64,000 bases of DNA from Reticulitermes speratus (taxonomy: Eukaryota; Arthropoda; Insecta; Blattodea; Rhinotermitidae). The DNA lies in the NCBI GenBank assembly GCA_021186555.1, contig JAJKFL010000042.1, forward strand, positions 21,513,521 through 21,577,520. The letters run 5' to 3'. Under the pieces are notes generated by a model, which made no database searches, was not told the DNA's origin, and worked only from the letters and a program-made list of their open reading frames with translations. Shown in pieces: positions 43,780 to 55,884 of the stretch. The stretch's first letter is position 1; each line of letters begins with the position of its first letter. The translations under genes were made by a program, and so were the position numbers.

Positions 43780-44896
43780 CCTCGGTCAGCGTAGATATCT
43801 GCCGAGTTGCTGGGCTAAGGGGTTCCCCACACCAGCTAACTTAGAGTCGAAGCTCTCGGTTAGAACTCTGATGTGATCAACAAAGAGAGGAACTCCCAAA
43901 TCCTCGTGAATTTGCACGCTACTCATGTACCAAGGTGCACCAGTAGCAATGCGAAGGCACTTGGATTGAATAACCTGCAGCTTTCTGAGGTGGGTGCAGG
44001 CAGCTGACCTCCAAATGGGGCACGCATAGTCCATCATGGGCCGTATGAGCTGCTTATACAGCAGAACCCCGTTCCTGATGGACAGGCCGCTTCTCCTGTG
44101 AAGGAGAGAGCTAAGCAGACCCAGTCGTTGGGCTGCTTTCTTCTTGACCTGGACGATGTGAGGCGACCAGGTCATCCGTGTATCAAGGATCACTCCCAGA
44201 TAACGGGCTGTGTCTACCCACTGGATTGGCTCTCCTAGGAACTGCACCGGTCGAGGCTTGGAGGACCTCCACCCTGCCTTCGCAAAGAGCATAGCATTGC
44301 TCTTTGAGACATTGATGGCGATCCTCCACGCCTTCAACCATCTCTCTAGATCACTGAGGTATGCTTCTAGGTAGCTAACAAGCAGAGCCGGGCTGCGGGA
44401 CGTGGTAATGATTGCCGTGTCATCCGCGTACAATGCCAGCTCGACGTGGCGGGAAGGGACGGGCATGTCATTGACATAGACTGAACAAGACAGGAGAGAT
44501 TAGTCCCCCCTGTGCTACGCCAGCCCGCATGCCACGACGGGAGGATATGGCCGTTTGGAAGGACGCTTCGAACGTCCTATTGTAAAGGTAGGAGGATATG
44601 GTTTTGACCAGATAGGAGGGGAAGTTAAGGGCCGTAAGCTTGAAGAGGAGACCGTCGACCCAAACAGTGTCGAAAGCCTTAGCCACGTCGAGAAAGACTG
44701 CGCCTGTTAGCCGCTTCTCACCAAAGTTTCTGGTCACCCTTTCGACAAGGCGGGCTAGCTGGAGAGAGGTGCTATGTTTGGGCCTTAGCCTTCGGCTACG
44801 AAAAGGATAACAATTTTCAGGACAGCCCGCGAGCGCGCTGCGCCTGAAGGGAGGGTGGGTACCGCTGTGAGGAGCCGCCGTGTCAGCTCTACACAC
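43780..44896 (-). pseudogene. LINE reverse transcriptase, C-terminal half, frameshifted
   Basis: Minus-strand RT that would copy LINE RNA at the nicked target. It starts abruptly at RPKHSTSLQLARLVERV (fingers/palm block 2), then LTGAVFLDVAKAFDTVW (block A, first catalytic Asp), RRGMRAGVAQGGLISPVLFS (block B), a two-base deletion near 44,466, and in the second frame VELALYADDTAIITTS (block C, YADD intact), followed by the thumb (RYLGVILDTRMTWSPHI) and a conserved C-terminus, ending RYLR at 43,786. Residues N-terminal to block 1 and the entire endonuclease are absent. Confidence 0.9.
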
Positions 44897-46555
44897 GCGT
44901 GTACAGGAAGGTTGTCGAGCAGATCAGAGATCTCCTCGATTGGAGACGGATTGGGAGGTGGAATGGGAGTAGGATTAGGCTTCTTAGGTGGAGGCGATGG
45001 TTTACCAGTCATCGCCTGCTTCTTTGTTGGGGCCTGTTGAGGGGCCGTAACGGCAGGTTGGGTAGCCTGAACCCTTTTCCTGCTTGAGGTCGCTTTGCCC
45101 TGTTGAGGGGCCGCGGCCGGTTTAGGGGTGGGTATAGGTTGCGGAGGGGTGGTGGGTTTTACTACCCGCCCCCCTCGCACCACATGAGACCACTCAGGGC
45201 CTAAACTCTTCTGTTCAGCAGAAGGCTCGGCGCGGGTCGCTTGCGCTGAAGCCGAGCGACCGGTTGCACCGTTCATGTGGACGCGAGGTGCTGGCGTCCG
45301 CTTTGTAAGCGCGGCCTTGGCCTCCTTCCACTTTGCACAGCCCCGGTAGTTCGCCGTGTGGTTGCCCCCGCAGCTGCAGCATTTAAGCTGCTGCTTAGGG
45401 GTAGAGCACTCCCCGGAGGGGTGCGGCTCACCACAGGCAACACACCGGGGTGCGTATCCGCAGTTACGTTGCGTGTGGCCGAAGCGTTGGCAGCGCTTAC
45501 ATTGAAGCGGGGCCTTTGGGGCTACATATGTCTCTACAGAGACTCTCAAGCCGCAGAGTTCTGAAAGGGATCGCACCTTCTGCACCTCTGGGCCTCTAGC
45601 CACCGACACCACGAAGTGTGGAGTGGGGGGCCGATCGCATGCGGTGTCCTGGTTGCGGCGCCCTGAGCGGAGCTGCATGACGCCCTGGACACGGATTCCC
45701 AGGGCCTCAAGCTCCTCCCGGACGACGTTCTCAGGCATCTGTCTGCCGAGGTTCTTCAACAACAGACGTACACAGCGATCCTCCGGGAGAGAGAAAGTGT
45801 GAAATGTCACACCCTTGCTCCCCTCAAGGGATCGGAGGGCACTGACTGTGGCTCTGAACCCGTCGGCAGTACCCGGCACGATCATTAGTTTCTCACCCTT
45901 CATCTGGGCGGACAGACTGCTGGGGCACTTGGACCGTAGCCACGCGAGAAACCCGCGCGTGTCGATGACTCCTGAAACAAAGACAGAGGTTTTGTTGGGC
46001 CGCTCACCTGCGGGAACGGCCCCAGCCTCAGTGGCGTCAGCTGGCATGCTGCCCAGAGGCCCGGACATGTCGACAGACATGCGCCTGGTGGCTGCCTCAG
46101 TAGAGACAGCAGGTTAGGAGGAGTCCGAACCAGTGGCTATGGGCTTGGGCTGCCCACTCGACTGACGGGGGTTGGAATCCCTGGCTAGAACCGCAGCGTA
46201 AGCTGCCTTACCTGCCGCGACGTCTGGCTGCCGGCTGGTAGAGGGTGTAGGGGCAACGGATGTGCCCTGTGCGTTGGGCGCCTAGCGGCCGGGTGGGCAG
46301 GCCGTCTGAGCATGAAAACTCAGCCTTTCTCTTCCCCGCGATGGGCAGCGGCGGTGTCACGATCCTGACTCCGGTGGTGGTGGCGGTGGCTTGACGCTTG
46401 GAAGGCGTCACGCGAGACGTTTTCATCGTGCAGCAAGCAGCGGCCTTACTTGTCTTGTTGGCGGCAAGGGCCGTCCTCAGCTTTCTCAAGAGGACTGGGT
46501 TGCCCTGCACCGATGAAATAGCCCTCATAAGGGCAAGTTCCTCCTGCTTCAGCAT
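44796..46555 (-). pseudogene. LINE ORF1 (gag-like, three CCHC knuckles), broken
   Basis: RNA-binding ORF1 protein. The first part (46,555-46,270: MLKQEELALMRAISS ... IAGKRKAEFSCSDGLPTRP) is separated by a frameshift near 46,270 and an in-frame TAA near 46,115 from the main open part (46,080 onward). The main part holds an RRM-like region (VFVSGVIDTRGFLAWLRSK ... VRLLLKNLG ... LEALGIRVQGVMQL) and three zinc knuckles: CKRCQRFGHTQRNC, CVACGEPHPSGEC, CCSCGGNHTANYRGC. A Pro/Gln/Lys-rich tail follows. Its natural end was fused by the deletion to RT sequence at about 44,800, where it stops at TAA. Confidence 0.88.
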
Positions 46556-46930
46556 TACGCCTACAGCAGGGGGGCACCGTACTCCTGACGCTGCGCCGAC
46601 TTCCTAGTGGACTAGGGGCAGCACGCTAGTGATCACTCCTTCCTCAGTCCCTTCTCCTTGCAGTGACTATGGCTGCGTCGCTATGTTCGGTTCTTACAAC
46701 GTCTTCACTCCTCTGCAGCTAACATCGAACCGGCCCCTCTAATCACCATTCGCAGCCTCCGCTGGCTGTCTACTCTGCGATTGGCTGGCGCGTCGCCATG
46801 GTGGGGAGATCGACCGTTCAGGTCTCGCGAGCCGCTGTGCGCGGTCTGCGACCGCTTCTCTGGCAGGGGCCGTTTTGCTTATGTGGGAAGCTCCCACAGG
46901 TGGGTCACCTCGGCGCTGTTTTTTACAGGT

Positions 46931-48234
46931 TCACGATGCCGAGACTGACTAACACACAAAAGCAAGAAAACTATCGAAAACGGAAGGAGGAGGCAGAGGA
47001 GGGTTCACAGAGGCCGAAAAACACATACATATAACTTGTAAAAATTTCTGAAAAAATACAAACTCCAATACAGTCAACTTCTTTCTTTCTTTCGCCCTTC
47101 CCTCACTCAAGCAGCTAAAACATTTTAACACCCGCAAAAAAAGATCGCCAACATTCAACTTGTCGGCGTGACGTTTTACGTACAATTTGCGGTTCAGTCG
47201 TAGATTGAAACACCGAAGATTTATTTTTTAATAAACGGGCCAGTTACGGGAGAATGTGAAGACATGACAGATGGTGCCTAACAAATAGTGGGCTAAACAT
47301 GTGGGTTCACTTTAAACGATCAAACCGAAATACTCCAAGACATCACTGCTGTGTACATGCCATGAACATTCATGAAAAGACTGAGAGTTCAAGCTTCTCA
47401 TGCACCCTGCACTTCAGAGCGACGACTCCATCATATACGAATTTAAAAACTGTTAACAAGATACAGGCATAGTATTTTCCTTTGACAGTAGAAGCACCGG
47501 TTCCAAATACATTCAGGTGTAACGCAGGAACACTACTGGTAATCAGGCAGAACATTTGAACTTGTGATTCAAGGCCAACAAATGTGCGCTCAACGCACCG
47601 GTATATTGGTAAATAAGCAAAGAATAGCCTACACTTCCAGGATCCATATTTATGCGCGTTTAGTACCTTTACTGTGTCTTTAAGTTATTACCAACTTAGG
47701 CCAATATTTGCAGAACTAATTCTTGTGAAGCTGACTTTCATCAGCTTGCCAAAAAAAAATTCCCCGTATTCTGTGGAGTCCAAAGGTTTATCGCAAGCTG
47801 AAAACCGGGCCCATAGCCAGGGGAGGTGCAATGTACCCACTACAAATCTGGATGCACCCACTAAAATCTGCACAATATCCAAGACAAACATGCTGATCAG
47901 CCCGCTAAGAAATGTGCAACACCCTACCGCATCCACGTGTTGCCTCTGTTGAACCACCGTGGTTGGAAACAACTCATTTTCAAAAATGTGTGTATATGCA
48001 AGATGTTTCGTGCAGTGTTATAGAGCGCATTATGTAATTAAATCGTTGATTTTGTAATCCTGATAAAGACGCTTCTTATGCATATGCATACATAATATAT
48101 ACACAGTAGGCCTATATGTATAACATTATGTAGTACATAATTGTATGTACACATATGCACTCACACTGGAAGTCACTATACCATGTTCATGGTCTGGCTA
48201 TGGGTTTGTGAAACATAACAACACTGGTTGCTAA
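46931..48234. other. Stretch without a recognised gene; small LINE piece
   Basis: 47,738-47,790 contains AAATTCCCCGTATTCTGTGG, a diverged piece of the RTE-like LINE 3' end. The rest shows nothing recognisable. Confidence 0.45.
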
Positions 48235-48495
48235 ACTGAGCCACATAAATCCAGTCTACATCCCCCCACCCCCTGCTTCTGTAAGATATATTTCATTATA
48301 ATCTCCACATCTATGCACAGATCATCAAAGTGGTATCTTCCCTACAGGTTTTATGACCTCTCCATTTCTCTTAGCTACCATGCATACCACATGCCCAGCC
48401 CATCTAACACCCTTCATTTGATCATAATATTTGGCGAGGAGTACACATTATGAAGCTCCTTATTATGCAGTTTCCTCCAGCCTGTAGCCACTTCC
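48235..48495 (-). pseudogene. RTE-like LINE remnant
   Basis: Diverged copy of the C-terminal coding region (minus): WRKLHNKE, VYSSPNIM, a WAGHVVCMVA-type stretch, and GGCTCAG...CTGGATTTATG. It is interrupted at its 5' side by the adjacent mariner end. Confidence 0.68.
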
Positions 48496-48499
48496 CCAT

Positions 48500-48880
48500 C
48501 TTACAAAGTTTGGCAAAAAAGTAATGATACTAAAATATAACAAAAATGAGATATAGGTCAACATGTTATTAATAATTTCCCTCAAAATAGTCTCCAAAGG
48601 ATTGACTACACTTATTACAGCATTCATACAGACTTTTGCAACACTAGGAAAACTCACCTTCAGTGCCAGTATTTAACTGTTTCATCATGCTCATTTGAAC
48701 GTGAAAGACTGTGTCAATCAGCAACCTTTCAATTTCAACTTGGAAAACCACATTCATCACCAGCTGCTTCCACAAAATCTTTGCAGGCATCTAGTCATCT
48801 GAGTTCTTCCTCATCACACATATTGTGGGGCACAAACTTCGCACAAATTTTTCTCCAACCCAAGTCTGTCATAATTATGT
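48500..48880 (-). pseudogene. Internally deleted, decayed mariner
   Basis: Minus strand: TDLGWRKICAKFVPHNMCDEEEL, LDACKDFVEAAGDE, then a jump to a C-terminal ECCNKCSQSFGDYFEGNY end. The terminal sequence near 48,500-48,535 (complement TATCATTACTTTTTTGCCAA) is a typical mariner TIR. The catalytic blocks are deleted. It abuts the LINE remnant, suggesting insertion into it. Confidence 0.72.
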
Positions 48881-49473
48881 TTTCATTCGATACTGTGCAT
48901 TACTATGATACCGACAAATGAACTTCGCTAGTTTCATCCAGTACATTTTGTTTTGACAAAATACCCAATCTGCAAACAGCTACCAAGCAAGCTAAATGTA
49001 CTGCAATGAACACCAGTGGGAATTTTGTTTACCACACACTTTCCAACCCTTCTGGCTGACTTGTAGATAATTTAATGAGGTACTGTAACACTGGATGTTA
49101 GAATGAGTTAGACAGACAAGGATAGCAGCTGTAGACTCCTCTGGCCGTTTGTGGTTGAGTATTCATAAACTGTAGGATTGTGTGTCAAGTGTTTTTAAAA
49201 AATGGACAAGCAATGTAATCATCCCAGCATTTACACAAAGTGACTGAGAAAAATTAACAGACAGCTCAACTGAAATAGGCATCCCTGATATACTACAGAA
49301 GGTTCTTCCACATGTTAGGCAATCTGTACAATAAAATCCCTCATCCTTTAACAGAACTGTCACAGCTGCAGAAGTTGTTTAGTCTTAGACCAGACCAGAT
49401 GACATAACATATGGTGAAACTGCAAACACTGGAGAAGAAGCAGTTACAATCCCATCCCGGCATTTGCCAATCT

Positions 49474-49510
49474 TCAAGGGTCAAGCAGTCCAACACTGCT
49501 TGACCCTTGA
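49474..49510. repeat. Perfect 16-bp hairpin
   Basis: TCAAGGGTCAAGCAGT and its exact complement are separated by CCAAC. No T tract follows. Isolated from recognised genes. Confidence 0.9.
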
Positions 49511-50324
49511 GAGATGGGACCAATACGCTGTAAATAACTACCAACATAAGCTGCATGACAACCCAGAAGAACAAAGACCTCTCAGCTATGCCATGGTGGA
49601 AACCTGAAATGTCACATAATTAAAAGATTATAACACCAAAATGCATTTAATTTTTATGTGAGTGCTAACAAACAAAAGCATCCAAAATTCACATTTTAAA
49701 ATATCATAAATGAGCACAGAGGAAGATCCATATTCTAACTTAAACCTAATAAACATGTCTTTTCTTGCATCAAAAAATCTGGTCTTACTTCAACTAAGTA
49801 TATCTACAACTGACACCAGTAAAAATAATCCAGCTTAACTTATGTAAAGTGTCTGTCTGACAGTAAAGTCTTCTTTTTGTAAAAAATAGAAACAGTTCTA
49901 TTACTGGCATTTCTTGAAAGAATTAAAGGGTCTGGATACTAAAATACTAGTGTCATTACAAAAGCATTAAAATGTCAACACAAAAAGATATCAGCAGTCT
50001 TCATGCTTTCCAACAAACACGATTTAATGGTCTATTGCGCCTGCTCTGATTATTCACCACAGAAGTTAAAAGCATTACAACTTCACAAACGAATGACAGT
50101 CAACTTCATTATTTGTACAAAGTCAGGTAACTACACACATGTAAAGGGGAGACACTGATCACAGGTACTAACAACATAATTTGTACTCAGTCCCTGGGGA
50201 TAACATCTGTTAAAATGCAAGAAATGTTGAATTTTTGGTTGTCAATTGCAATTATTCATTGAAATTTAGAAATGAAATCACTGATACCAAAATGAAAACT
50301 ACTTTGTTCCCCTAAATTTCTGTT

Positions 50325-51760
50325 GATATGCTCAAATTGTTGGGACAAGATGGTCTGAAACTAATGACACAACTGATCAACAACATATATGAAACTGGAG
50401 AATGGCCCAAGGATTTCATTGAAGTTACAATGATTGCCTTAAAGAAGAAGCCAAAAGCTACAAAATGCAGCAACCATCACACAATCAGCCTCATCACACA
50501 TACAACAAGGATACTTAGAAGAAGGATTGAAAAAGAAAACTGAGGATGTACTTGGAGAAGATCAGTTTGGATTTAGAAGAGGACAAGGAAGTAGGGACAC
50601 AACTGGGATGCTGAGAATTATATCAGAACGAACTTTGGACGTGGATGAAGAATTGTGGCTTGCTTCATAGACTGGCAGAAGGCATCTGACTGAGTAAACT
50701 GGGCCAAATTAATGCAGATCCTAAAGGGACCTGGTATCAACTGGCACGAAAGAAGATTGATAAGCAAACTGTATATGGATCAGAGTGTTAAAGTATGACT
50801 GGACCAAGGGAAGGTAAAAAGTGTGAAGACTGTTACAGGAGATAGACAAGGATGCTGTTTGTCACTGATCCTATTTAACCTGTAGAGTGAATATGTTATG
50901 AAGGAAGCTTTTGAAGAGTATGGAGACTTCAAAATAGGAGGACAAGTAATTTGCATTGTGAAATATACAGATGACCTTGTGTTACTGGCTAGGGAAGAAA
51001 AGGTGCTATAGGGCATGACTGATAGACTAACTGAAATTGGAAGACGTTATGGAATGGAAATGAATGTGGAAAAAACTAAGGTAATGACAATCTCAACGCA
51101 ACCATACCCAGTACAGGTTACGACAGATCAAAAACAACTGCAGAATGTGGACTATTTCAGCTATTTGGGTAGCATGATAACAGATGATGCAAGATGTACA
51201 TGCAAAATGAAATACAGGATTTCCAAGGCAAAAGCGGCATTCAGCAAGAAAAAGACTCTTTTCACCAGCAGATTGGCCTCAAATTTAAGGAAGAAACCAG
51301 TGAAGTGCTACATTTGGAGCATACTTTCATGCAGCTGAAACTTGGATACTTTGAAAAGTAGATCAGAAATACGTGGAAAGTTTAGAACTGTCATGCTGGA
51401 CAAGCATGGCGAAGATCAGTTGGACCAACTGTGTGAAAAATGAGTAAGTATTACATACAGTAAATGAGGAAAGGAATATCCTACATACAATAACAAGGAA
51501 GGCTGACTGGAATGGTCACATCTTGAGTAGAAAATATCTTCTAAAACACATTACTGAGGCAAAGATAGAAGGGAGGCTAGAAGTGGTGGGGAGATGAGGA
51601 AGAAGATGTAAACAGCTACTGGATGACCTTAAGGAAACGAGAGGATACTGTAAATTGAAAAAGGAAGCACTCAATCGCACTGTGTGGAGAACTCACTTTG
51701 GAAGAAACTACAGACATGTCATAAGACAGACTATGGATGGTTAGAATTCAGGTGCACCTG
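50325..51760 (+). pseudogene. RTE-like LINE reverse transcriptase, 5' truncated and decayed
   Basis: Plus-strand RT pieces in order: LINNIYETGEWPKDFIEVTM and ALKKK (N-terminal block), GEDQFGFRRGQGSRDTTGM (block 2), a decayed block A near 50,660 (FIDWQKAFD position now broken by stops), RLISKLYMDQSVKV, GDRQGCCLSLILFNL (block B), VICIVKYTDDLVLLAREE (block C, YTDD instead of YADD), then MEMNVEKTKVMTIS, VDYFSYLGSMITDDARCTC, and a C-terminal tail to about 51,750. At least six stops or frameshifts. The endonuclease domain is missing. Related C-terminal tails occur at 22.3 and 48.2 kb. Confidence 0.88.
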
Positions 51761-52795
51761 AACACATACAACATGAGTAATATTAAGACAATGGTATCAA
51801 CACACAGAAATTATTCTGAAAGTACTTAGCTTTTCCATCCCATAATTCTTATTTTACATCTCAACACAGATTATTTTATCTTATTCTGGCCTCTTGCTAA
51901 GTTATGTGCCTTTACTGTATTACAGTTAAGTTTAATATCATCCTTTCTATATATCTATATGGGAAACATGTGTCTACATCAATTCATTACACCCCAGAAC
52001 ACACCTTTTAGAAGATTTACAACACTTCAAAGATCCATCACTGAATGATGGTAGCAATAAATACATCTGTCATTTCATAGAGCTGATGGGTACACATAAA
52101 AATAGCAGCAGGGTGGCCTCATATCATCACAATTCCAATAAAAGTCAACTGGTTTGGTAGTTACATAGTTGGGACAGACAAACACACTGATATAAGGACA
52201 CCAACAGCCACAAATGTTTCAGGCAGGCACCATGCCAGTCCACCCATGGCTCCTTTTATCTTTGGTTTATACATGTAAATGCAAATGGTCGCCACAGTAC
52301 ATTACTTCTACCATGAGCTCTTTTCTGAAAAACAGGAACACTAGCTAAAACCAGAAAACAAAAACAGATAACGAGAGCAAAACTTACCTTCTTCCAGTAA
52401 GTTAAATCACGTCTTAATTTGATGACTGGCAGTTACACAAAATTCAGTACATTTTCAGACTCATACTATGTACTGGGTTCAGTCTTGTTTTCAAACCAGT
52501 ACCTCACGTCTTTGAACACAGCAATCAACAGCAGTGTTTTTAAAAGCAGCCACACAAATCTGTTCCTTTCCACCAAATGATATCCTTCACAGCTTAGTTC
52601 ACTGCCACTACAATTGCACTGCTCTTAATATTTCGCATCCTCCCTGTTTTTGCATATCTCAACTTCATAGCAGAGCTTAAGGGTATGTAATGTACACATA
52701 AACATTCCACATTGCCCTGTCACCTATTTACACAATTTAAACTTTCAGTTCAGTCTTTTAATCACATTCTTTCATAGCCGTCTCCAACAGCTTGT
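51761..52795. other. Region downstream of the SEFIR gene stop codon
   Basis: Contains the presumed 3' UTR of the minus-strand SEFIR gene (immediately left of 52,796) and otherwise unremarkable AT-rich sequence up to the LINE. Confidence 0.4.
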
Positions 52796-52913
52796 TCAAA
52801 TAATCATATTCTGTTGCTTGAAGACCTGTAGCATCCTGATGTTATCCTGCAGTCTCTGTACGCTGCTGTCACTGTCTTCCTTTAAGATCATGACATGTTC
52901 CAAGGCACTCTCC
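52796..52913 (-). CDS. SEFIR-domain receptor, terminal coding exon
   Basis: Minus-strand acceptor GTCTCTTACAG (above 52,913) opens a frame that completes the split codon from the previous exon and reads ESALEHVMILKEDSDSSVQ, then RLQDNIRMLQVFKQQNMII and TGA at 52,796-52,798. The segment after the SEFIR domain is predicted helical and possibly coiled coil (heptad-like L/I/V spacing). It gives the C-terminus of the protein. The join is supported by phase (previous exon ends with two codon bases) and good splice sites. Confidence 0.75.
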
Positions 52914-53889
52914 CTGTAAGAGACACAAAAATCAAACACAATCTATGCCATCTGCTCACATTATTATAGTTGCAACAGCCACTTCAGAGGCTTGTCCAAG
53001 GTGAGCCTGAAGACGAAGATGGAGTTGTTTTTTGGAACAGTGGTTTACTTGAACCACCTGACATGAGTGTCAGCTGAAGATTTTACTGAATTCAGTTGCT
53101 GTTACAACTTAAAGACATATACACAATTTGCATTTTTATGTTTCCTTTGCACAAGTCACTTACAGCAAATGCATAATGGAGACATGAAGTGTATCTGGCA
53201 TCTGAACCTTTCACCTCAAAAACCTTCTGATTGAATATGGCATGGGTGGGGAGGGGATACCAGAATTTACTGAGTAAATTTAATTTTGTCCATACCAGTC
53301 CATTATACTCTCTTAGAGAAATTCATTTTTGCAATATATATAATGTCATATCTTAAGTTCAGCTGGGTGAACTCCAGTGTTTTCTATTATCCCAGAATGA
53401 TTTGAAGGGGGGAAATATGAGATCTTTATCATTCTAACTACACATGCACTTCTATTTAGCAGCTTCAGAAAATTATTACAAACAACACGTCCTTTTTAAA
53501 TGAAGATAGCAAAATGACATAATTGTTACCAGATTCAAATATCTTAAGCACCAGAGAATAAACAAAATTGTAATACCGCAGGAGCAAATAACTGAATCCT
53601 AGCCTCTGAAGCACCAACAGTAGAAGCACAAACAGCTAAGTGGTTCTCTTTAGAAGGCCTATTCATTACTTTACTAAAATAAATACTTATGGATCAAGTT
53701 TGGCACTTTACTCGTAAAATGATAAATCATACTGCAATGAGCATAAAGGGGAGTCTTCAGCAAGGTTTAGTTTATGGGCATTCATTTCTACAAAAAACCA
53801 AAGAAACATTGTGGACAGCTACACAATGTCCACAAACCACTATATACATAAACGTGTTATGAACTGCAGTACCAATCATTGATACTTAC

Positions 53890-53994
53890 TGGTATAAACT
53901 GCTCAGCAGATTTTCTGTGTTCTGAGGTACAACATATCTGGTGTATGGTGTTATGTGACATAAATTAACATCCTCTTCCGTGAAACCATGAATA
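53890..53994 (-). CDS. SEFIR-domain receptor, internal exon (end of SEFIR domain)
   Basis: Acceptor TATGTTTCCAG (above 53,994) and donor GTAAGTATC (below 53,890) on the minus strand. Completes a codon begun in the 59.2-kb exon and reads IHGFTEEDVNLCHITPYTRY, then VVPQNTENLLSSLY and two bases. This gives VFVVCIHGFTEEDV across the splice, the last strand and helices of a SEFIR fold. Phase matches on both sides. Confidence 0.78.
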
Positions 53995-54249
53995 CTGGAA
54001 ACATAGCATAAATAATATAAATATGTATAAAACTCCTCCCAGTCAGGATATTTTAAAAGGAAAACACAAAGACTAACTGTGCAAACTGTCAAAAGTGTCC
54101 AACTGGTCACATGCAGTAGCTTCAAGAAGGTACATACTAGTAGTAAGTGTTGTCTCAAATCTCATGGTACTGGGATGCAACTGCCTTCAAAATACTATAA
54201 TTCAACATTTACACACTTCTGCAGCACTCACATAATGAATAAACATTTA

Positions 54250-54870
54250 TTTCTTGGAAGGCACCATGCATAACCTCCTGCAGCACTGTCTTTCAAGCCA
54301 CCTGTTCCTCCAGCGCCTGCTTCACAAAACGACCCTTCAAACAGTTATTCATCCTCGGCATGACATAAGCCCAGAACAGAAGGAAGGGTGTGGAAGCACC
54401 ACAGTATCGTGCCTGGCAAGTTGCTGCTGCAAATACTGACCAATGTGCTGGGGCACAATTGTGGAGAAACACAAGGATTTTGGTCATCCACATTTTGGAA
54501 TGCTTCACATAACTTGCCTCCCATAGATGAGTGATCATTTCCTTGTTGACTGTAGCACTCTCAGGCTAAAGTCATGCTACAGTACCCTGCCAGTTTTTCT
54601 TTCAGGCAATCTTCCTAGGATGTCTCTTGGATGTGACAGCAATTTCCATACAGAAGACTGTTCATTTTGTGATGCCATGCAACAAACATCAGACTTCATC
54701 ACTTGCAACAGTCCTGTACAGTTCATATCACTGATCCTCATTGTCACCATAACATTCACAGTTTTCTGTCTTCTTAAATATAATACTGGCATAATTATAA
54801 ACATTTCAAGTAACTTGCTGCTTCCATAAACCCTAAAGACCAAGAAAAAGATGTTCCTCTGAAACAATAG
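54250..54870 (-). pseudogene. Decayed mariner transposase in an intron
   Basis: Minus strand pieces: SDVCCMASQNEQSSVWKLLS (like MYGYDPETKQQSSQWK), then ATVNKEMITHLWEA, ILVFLHNCAPAHWSV (second catalytic block with Asp lost), and PRMNNCLKGRF. Frames are broken throughout. It lies between SEFIR exons at 53.9 and 59.2 kb. Confidence 0.7.
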
Positions 54871-55840
54871 TTAACTCCCTACCAGACCACATGGCATCGC
54901 ATTCCAAAACACAGCAATCTTTATTACTCATTGTCATCAAAACCTCAAATCTCTGTGTTGCAAGATGCAATGTAATCTTCAGATTCTGTAATCGTCTCTA
55001 CCATCTGACAGCAATCAGACCATACAACATCCTGCACCTTATCACTGTGCTTATTAAAACAGCGCTGCAGGTTGTCTGACAGGCAGGTCACCTACCAAGA
55101 ATTCATACCAGTCCTCAAAGATGTAACACCATTCTTGGACCTTACATAATCTGTAGTGCATGCGTGTTCATTGCTAGTTTTCTCAGTAAGTGATAAAATA
55201 TGATGTTAGCCTGTGCTGCATGAGGATGCCAATTTCAAAACTTTTAACATTCTAAGTGCTGTGCTCTCCTACAAGACTAACACAAATTCAAAAATCCTGC
55301 TGCAGAGACAGCATAAATATTCTGGACATGCACAAACAGTCTCCTGTCCACTGGCCACAGTGGCTTCCTGTCCCTCCCTAACTTTCTGAAACTATCACAC
55401 AAAATGTGAAAGATGAACATTTAATAGCACCCTCCCATTTCCTTATCAGTCTTCCATATGGCTACCTTCCAAGGTGTTCCCATATCACAATTACCTATGC
55501 TGCTGCTGCTGCTGCCACCATGGCGTTACAGCCCAAATCAAGACTTAGCCTCTTCCATGAGGTTTCAAAACAATACTTCTTTAAGGGGTGAGGTTGTCAG
55601 CCCAATGCCCAACCCCCAACCTGGAGAGCCAGGGTACCCCTTTTTTGTCTGGGTCATGACCTTTGACCTGTCTGACATGGGAGACCTCTCAGGATTTTTT
55701 TGACCACGCAAGCCCCTACCACTACATAAAAGTAAGGATACACAATTATCTACGCTTTCTTCATTTCCTCTGGCTAAAGTATATTTTACTCTTATCAATA
55801 GTACAGTCACAACCAACACATACACTTGCAATACGTAATC

Positions 55841-55884
55841 AGGCTATCGGTTTCAGTTCAAAGAGCCATCATCAGGCCTATGAC
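55841..55884 (-). ncRNA. Type-I hammerhead ribozyme motif in an intron
   Basis: Minus strand: stem I AGGC (complement of 55,876-55,879), CUGAUGA core, stem II with partial pairing (GGCUC...GAACU), GAAA, stem III around CCGAU, predicted UA site, stem I partner GCCU. GTGTATGTGTTGGTT lies about 12 nt beyond. In the same strand as the SEFIR gene, so it would be present in that pre-mRNA. Confidence 0.68.

Larger units (their letters stand above)
43600..46930 (-). mobile_element. Jockey-type LINE with internal deletion
   Basis: Order on the minus strand: GC-rich 5' UTR (about 46,930-46,556), ORF1 gag with zinc knuckles (46,555 to about 44,796), then directly the second half of the RT (44,830-43,780) and a 3' UTR down to about 43,600 containing the GGTTTTCCGTGATTTTCCTC phrase. 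The endonuclease and N-terminal RT region are missing. GC content is much higher than the flanks. Confidence 0.88.
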
